From Legionella qingyii (GTDB taxonomy: Bacteria > Pseudomonadota > Gammaproteobacteria > Legionellales > Legionellaceae): DNA of 19,286 nt. The position numbers and the translations under genes are program-made. Within the stretch, counting starts at the first letter, position 1, and each line of letters opens with the position of its first letter. Under the pieces are notes generated by a model, which was given only the letters and a program-made list of their open reading frames with translations, did no database searches and was not told the origin of the DNA. Shown here one piece after another: positions 15,358-19,286 of this stretch. Location of the stretch: contig NZ_QHJG01000051.1 of assembly GCF_003184185.1 (NCBI RefSeq), positions 1-19,286 on the forward strand. The letters are read 5' to 3'.

Positions 15358-16959
15358 TTATAAGGAATAATAAGGTTTGGTAGCTCTTGCTTCTATGTGT
15401 TCAGTGAATTTGCTGAAGGAATTTTGGAAGTGCTCGGGTAAATCTAGGGATATTAGCATTTTATCAATTCTTTGGAGATTAGGTAAAATCTCATTAAGGA
15501 CTGTTGCATCGATTTCTTCTCCACTATCCAGATCGTTACTATTTCTAATTGCAATAAATAACTGAGCTATTTTAGATGGTACGAGCATTAATAAAGTTTG
15601 TAATGTATCTTCATCATTCGACCCCTCTCTAGGATTTTTCAATTGTTCGACGATGTTTTCTATTTTTTTGAATTGATAAGATGGAATTTTGCTTAAGTTA
15701 ATTAGATTTGTTAAGGAATAATTCAAATAATTAAATTGTTCAATTTTTAGCACTCGTTCAACAATTTTATCCTCTTCGCTGAACTCCTCTGCTGTCTCGG
15801 CCTTAAGAATGTAACTTACAAAAGTTTCCAAATCAGATTCAGAATAACTTCGGGCTAAGCCTAGATAATAAAGATCGCGAATCGCTCGACTCCCTGGCTC
15901 TGCGCTGAGGTGGCCAGTTCTATTAAATAATTTGTGTTCTTTACGAAGTGAATTTTCACAAAGAGTTCCACCTTCAATGGTCCAATACTCCTCAGCCGAA
16001 GGACCATAACTATACATGGACTTTGTAGGATATAAAGTTTCCATCAAGGGATCATCTCTATATTTCGGTCCCTGGAAAAAAGGTCCAAAATTATCTCTGG
16101 CTTTGCCTGTAAGATTGTGCAGAGCGTGAATAAGTTCATGACCTAATAAAATAAATGGCGGGCCAATATCAGTTAGCCCCTTGCCAGCTGAGGCATAGAC
16201 CTCCAAATTCAATGAAGAAACTTTATCATTATAGCGATAATCTACACCAATACGCACTGTTCCAGAACCGACTCCGCGAAGGGTCTCCCTTTTAAAAATC
16301 GTTTTAAAATCTTGCTCAGGTGTTATCGATTTTCTGGAAAATTCCGGGCTTGTTTTTGCGAGTCCTCCTGCAGCCATTGAACATTCAAAATTATTGCTGG
16401 GCTTTAAGATTAATTGAGCTTCCTTCGTTGTTAGCAAATAATTTAGTTTTACAATCAACTTTATTCCTTCCGGTCTGGAAGCAATTTGCATTAAGAGTGA
16501 GTTAATGAAATTAAATTCTTCGCTAGTTAGTGAATTATTTTTATTTATATTAGTGAGTAGTTGGTAAAAATTGGTTCGCACAATTTCCTTGGGTTCTTTT
16601 TCTTTTAATTCGGGAAGAATGTATTGGTTGTTTAATGAAATTTCTTGTTCATCATGAATATAGAGCGCCGAAATTGCATATAAATTATTTGTTAAATCAT
16701 TATGGACAACTTGTAAGTCCCTCAAGATATTTTTTATCGCGAGAATTTTTTTGAAAAATATAATTTGCTCTTCTTTCGATGCTTCGGGGTTAAATTTTGC
16801 ATATTGCGCTTCGATTGCTTCGTATGCCGCATGATTTAACTGATCAATATACGCGGCTTGTTGCATTAAATCATGCTCATAGTCCCGCGGAAGCTCACTT
16901 TGATGCTTAATGCCCAACTCAGATAATTGTTGGGAAATAGCCTTAATTTTATTTGCCAT
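15358..16959 (-). CDS. Putative zinc metalloprotease, M91-like, effector candidate
   Basis: About 533 aa from ATG 16959. A TTG two codons upstream (16965) is also open, and neither has a strong ribosome site. The catalytic motif HELIH is at 276-280 (numbering from the TTG) within PPFILLGHELIHALHNLTGK. It is followed by PSAEEYWTIEGGTLCENSLRKEH at about 322-344, the EE...G...(E)N-LR signature I associate with the M91 family of NleD, a type III effector that cleaves host MAP kinases. Ligands would be H276, H280 and a downstream acidic residue (E325, E326 or E331). The N-terminal 190 and C-terminal 170 residues are helical and unassigned. There is no signal peptide. Secretion by Dot/Icm and a host target are inferred. 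It is convergent with the cysteine protease gene. Confidence 0.75.
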   Translation of the reverse strand: MANKIKAISQQLSELGIKHQSELPRDYEHDLMQQAAYIDQLNHAAYEAIEAQYAKFNPEASKEEQIIFFKKILAIKNILRDLQVVHNDLTNNLYAISALYIHDEQEISLNNQYILPELKEKEPKEIVRTNFYQLLTNINKNNSLTSEEFNFINSLLMQIASRPEGIKLIVKLNYLLTTKEAQLILKPSNNFECSMAAGGLAKTSPEFSRKSITPEQDFKTIFKRETLRGVGSGTVRIGVDYRYNDKVSSLNLEVYASAGKGLTDIGPPFILLGHELIHALHNLTGKARDNFGPFFQGPKYRDDPLMETLYPTKSMYSYGPSAEEYWTIEGGTLCENSLRKEHKLFNRTGHLSAEPGSRAIRDLYYLGLARSYSESDLETFVSYILKAETAEEFSEEDKIVERVLKIEQFNYLNYSLTNLINLSKIPSYQFKKIENIVEQLKNPREGSNDEDTLQTLLMLVPSKIAQLFIAIRNSNDLDSGEEIDATVLNEILPNLQRIDKMLISLDLPEHFQNSFSKFTEHIEARATKPYYSL

Positions 16960-17153
16960 GATCAAAACAAAATCAATTGGGGTTATTTATATTATAGGTG
17001 ATTAAAATTTGACTATCCTGGGGGAAAGGAATAATCGATGATGCTTCTTGCAGAAGAAATATTAATTAGCGCAGGGAAAATGTAATGAGGAGACGTTTGG
17101 ATTAAATACACGTTCTATACTTATGAAAAACCATTACTTTTTTTGGAACCGCG

Positions 17154-17810
17154 ATGCACGAAAATTTTATGTCTACCTTGTTGAGTCCTATCACGTTGCT
17201 GTTTCTTGTTGAGGCTTTTTTCTTAATTTTTGTTACTGCATTTGTTTGGAATATTTTTCTTAATATGCAATACACCAATTTTTTATTTCAGTCGTTTAAT
17301 AAAACACACAATGTATCTGCCATATTATTGAAGTCAGTACTCTTTGTTCCCATTGTACTTATTGGATTGATCGCTGAGTATGAATGGTCGTTGTTAACCC
17401 ATGCGAATTTCTTTCCTTTAATCAGTTCCCCATTTGTACGCTTTAATTTTGTTGGGTTTATTGTTTCTCTAAGTGCATTAATTTTTATTAAAAACCTGGA
17501 TAAAAAAGAAAGGGCCTCAAAATTTGAGGTTTCTATATTTTTTGTCACTTATATTCTGGTTTTGTATCTATTTTATTTAATCATTCTTATGGGGACAGTT
17601 ATAATCCGTTTGAATGCATTTCCTGATGGATTTCTTAGAAGTCATTCTTATCCAGTGGCGCAACGAATAAACCTCTATGTTCTTGGTGCATTATTCTTGG
17701 TTCATTTGCTTGTTGTTTTCCTTGCGGTATCTGTTAAGACATTGCAGCGAGTTTTGCTCTTATTGACCTATACTATTGCCCTTGCTGCTGCCTATTCAAT
17801 GGTGTTTTAA
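17154..17810 (+). CDS. Polytopic inner-membrane protein of unknown function (218 aa)
   Basis: Five to six hydrophobic helices, approximately at residues 10-36, 56-76, 95-113, 123-150, 170-190 and 194-216, with short polar loops (ADKNLDKKERASK-like charges around 112-125). No recognised transporter or enzyme motif. ATG 17154 has only a weak GGAA upstream. A second ATG five codons later (17169) is possible. A TATACT hexamer at 17116-17121 could be a -10 element. It is divergent from the metalloprotease gene and followed by a good terminator, so probably transcribed alone. Confidence 0.75.
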   Translation: MHENFMSTLLSPITLLFLVEAFFLIFVTAFVWNIFLNMQYTNFLFQSFNKTHNVSAILLKSVLFVPIVLIGLIAEYEWSLLTHANFFPLISSPFVRFNFVGFIVSLSALIFIKNLDKKERASKFEVSIFFVTYILVLYLFYLIILMGTVIIRLNAFPDGFLRSHSYPVAQRINLYVLGALFLVHLLVVFLAVSVKTLQRVLLLLTYTIALAAAYSMVF

Positions 17811-17843
17811 AAAACGGTTTGTTCCTAAGCGAAGAAAATCACT

Positions 17844-17868
17844 GGAGACTCAGTGAGAGCCTCCTTTT
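17844..17868 (+). terminator. Rho-independent terminator after the membrane-protein gene
   Basis: Stem ggagactc (17844-17851) pairs with gagcctcc (17857-17864), with one A-C mismatch and a 5-base loop, followed at once by tttt. Position 34 bases after the stop fits termination of the plus-strand gene before the convergent neighbour. Confidence 0.6.
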
Positions 17869-17887
17869 ATCATGATAATTATGATGT

Positions 17888-19096
17888 TTATAGATAGTTA
17901 TTTAATGATTTAAAATCTTGATCAAATTCGTCATCCTTTTCGAATTCCTCTTCAGTTGCATTGAGGCCTGTTAATTGCCTTTGTTGATAGGCCAGCATTA
18001 GTCCATAAATACTATTCGAGAGCGGGGGAGAAAACATGCCTGTTTTAGGTGCTTCAATTAACTCAATTCCTTGTTCAGCAAGCTTCGCAAGCGTATCGAT
18101 TTTTATTTCATTAATAAGCGTTCCTGCTTTTCTTAGTAGTTCAATTTTAAGCAAGGGTATTTGGGCTAAGTTTATGGTTTTAAACTTATCTATTTCGGTC
18201 TTGATAAGACCAGTAAATTCTTTCTTAATTTCTAATGTGCTATACATAGTCGAATAGGTATATTGATCTGCATAGAGTAGTCCGGAGATAGTCTTGATCA
18301 AGGCATGCCAACTACGATCATGCAGCATCCATAATATGGGATTGTTAGGAAATTCTTTATAGCCATTTTGTAAATGAACTGCCCCAGACTCCAATAACTC
18401 AACCAATTTATTTGCGAGCAAATTAATATCTTTTTCAAATTGATTTAAGCCGTTATGTACTTTCTCTGCTCGAAGCAAGCCGGTGATTTCTTTTTTTATT
18501 GTCTTTATTTGTTTATGTAAAGAAATTAAATCGGCTTCTTCATTAAATTGTCGCTTCAAATAATGCGCTGACTCAATGTAGTTTTGAAGCGGTTCTGTTT
18601 GTATACTTGGGTGACGATAGATAGAAAAATAGAGCTCGCAAACGCCCAAACACACTCGGTAAGCCCCCAAGGCACAAGCAAATTGTTGCATAAAGGCTTG
18701 TGCTTCGGGAGTATAGTTTTTTTCGGGTTTAAAGAGGTATACACCGTCTTGTTTATGAAACTCTAAGGGTAAGCCACTTGCTAAAACGTGAGTATCAAAA
18801 GCGGCTACAAGACGCGGGTTTTCTGCTGAATCCATAATTGATTCTGCAGTCGCTACTAATATACGTTCATCAGCCAAGCATTGTTCCATAGCATCACGAA
18901 CCATATTGAAGCTAAAAACTTGTTCTTCTCCCTGAGCAACTTCGGTGAGTTTTTGGGTGCGCCCCTCATTAAAAAAATAGTTCTTTAATAAGTTCCTTAT
19001 TTCAAACATCACTTTGCGATAGTGTTCAAGACGGGTAAAAATTGGCTGAGTTGCCTTGTTTATTTCTTGTCGGTGGAGCTCGAGTTTTTCTTCCAT
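17888..19096 (-). CDS. Helical protein with acidic C-terminal tail, Dot/Icm effector candidate (402 aa)
   Basis: The start is well supported: AAGGAG (19102-19107) lies just ahead of the ATG. The protein is almost entirely helical with no signal peptide or membrane segment. Helical stretches occur at 1-45, 185-245 and 285-345, and a moderately hydrophobic cysteine-containing segment at about 135-165 (FACALGAYRVCLGVCELYF). The last 24 residues contain EEEFEKDDEFD (from 382), a Glu/Asp cluster 10-20 residues from the end. This matches the E-block feature described for many Dot/Icm substrates. No catalytic motif was seen. Translocation is inferred from this tail and the genomic setting. Confidence 0.7.
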   Translation of the reverse strand: MEEKLELHRQEINKATQPIFTRLEHYRKVMFEIRNLLKNYFFNEGRTQKLTEVAQGEEQVFSFNMVRDAMEQCLADERILVATAESIMDSAENPRLVAAFDTHVLASGLPLEFHKQDGVYLFKPEKNYTPEAQAFMQQFACALGAYRVCLGVCELYFSIYRHPSIQTEPLQNYIESAHYLKRQFNEEADLISLHKQIKTIKKEITGLLRAEKVHNGLNQFEKDINLLANKLVELLESGAVHLQNGYKEFPNNPILWMLHDRSWHALIKTISGLLYADQYTYSTMYSTLEIKKEFTGLIKTEIDKFKTINLAQIPLLKIELLRKAGTLINEIKIDTLAKLAEQGIELIEAPKTGMFSPPLSNSIYGLMLAYQQRQLTGLNATEEEFEKDDEFDQDFKSLNNYL

Positions 19097-19231
19097 AGTA
19101 TCTCCTTCTATATCCTTTAATGGTTTAATTTCTACAGTGCGCTAGGTTCGGTGTCAAGGTGTTTAATTTTTTCGATAAAATTTAATACTTTTTTAATTGT
19201 TAAAAGAAATGGTGATGCACATGATGTGTGT

Positions 19232-19286
19232 ATTCCGGAGCGAAATGATCACCAATTCCGGCCGCATTTGATCGCAGATTCCGGAA
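19232..19286. repeat. 23-bp tandem repeats, probable insertion-sequence terminus at window edge
   Basis: Units begin attccgg at 19232, 19255 and 19278, a period of exactly 23 bases, and the first two share tgatc at the same offset. The array runs off the window. Repeated ATTCCGG/TGATCAC blocks are a feature I associate with the ends of IS21-family elements, which carry multiple terminal repeats. No transposase frame is inside the window, so this is tentative. Confidence 0.55.

Noticed and set aside
17041..17060. Hairpin around cttcttgcagaag upstream of the membrane-protein gene
   Set aside because: Short stem, no T-run, and no upstream gene in that direction to terminate.

Overview
The window is AT-rich gammaproteobacterial DNA. 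Its content points strongly to Legionella or a close relative. A myo-inositol catabolism operon has the order iolT-iolG-iolCB-iolD-iolE, with iolC and iolB fused into one reading frame, an arrangement known from L. pneumophila. Around it lie large, mostly helical orphan proteins, two with host-directed protease motifs and one with an acidic C-terminal tail like those of Dot/Icm (type IVB) substrates. The genus and the effector roles are inferred; the reading frames and motifs are read directly from the sequence.

Left edge (1-2051): two copies of a roughly 80-bp hairpin repeat (1-77 and 180-262), separated by degenerate tandem units. Then, on the minus strand, comes a helical/coiled-coil protein apparently split by a frameshift near 903-905 (876-1472 plus 565-903), and a small secreted protein (1605-2051). 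An MHS-type MFS transporter (2158-3417) and a decayed TolB-like beta-propeller gene (about 3520-4257) follow, also on the minus strand.

Centre (4261-11365, plus strand): five tightly packed genes. An inositol/sugar symporter imports inositol. IolG oxidises it to 2-keto-myo-inositol (scyllo-inosose), IolE dehydrates that product, and IolD hydrolyses the resulting ring dione. The IolB half of the fusion isomerises 5-deoxyglucuronate, and the IolC half phosphorylates 5-keto-2-deoxygluconate. Neither the final aldolase (iolJ), nor the semialdehyde dehydrogenase (iolA), nor a regulator (iolR) is in the window. Gene overlaps and Shine-Dalgarno sequences overlapping stop codons support one transcript.

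Right part (11406-19286): an orphan helical protein (minus), a 778-bp AT-rich gap, a 771-aa papain-like cysteine protease candidate (plus) convergent with a 533-aa M91-like zinc metalloprotease candidate (minus), a small polytopic membrane protein (plus) with a good terminator, and a 402-aa helical protein with a strongly acidic C-terminal tail (minus). The last 55 bases are 23-bp tandem repeats that resemble the repeated ends of an insertion sequence, possibly IS21 type, so a mobile element may start at the right border.
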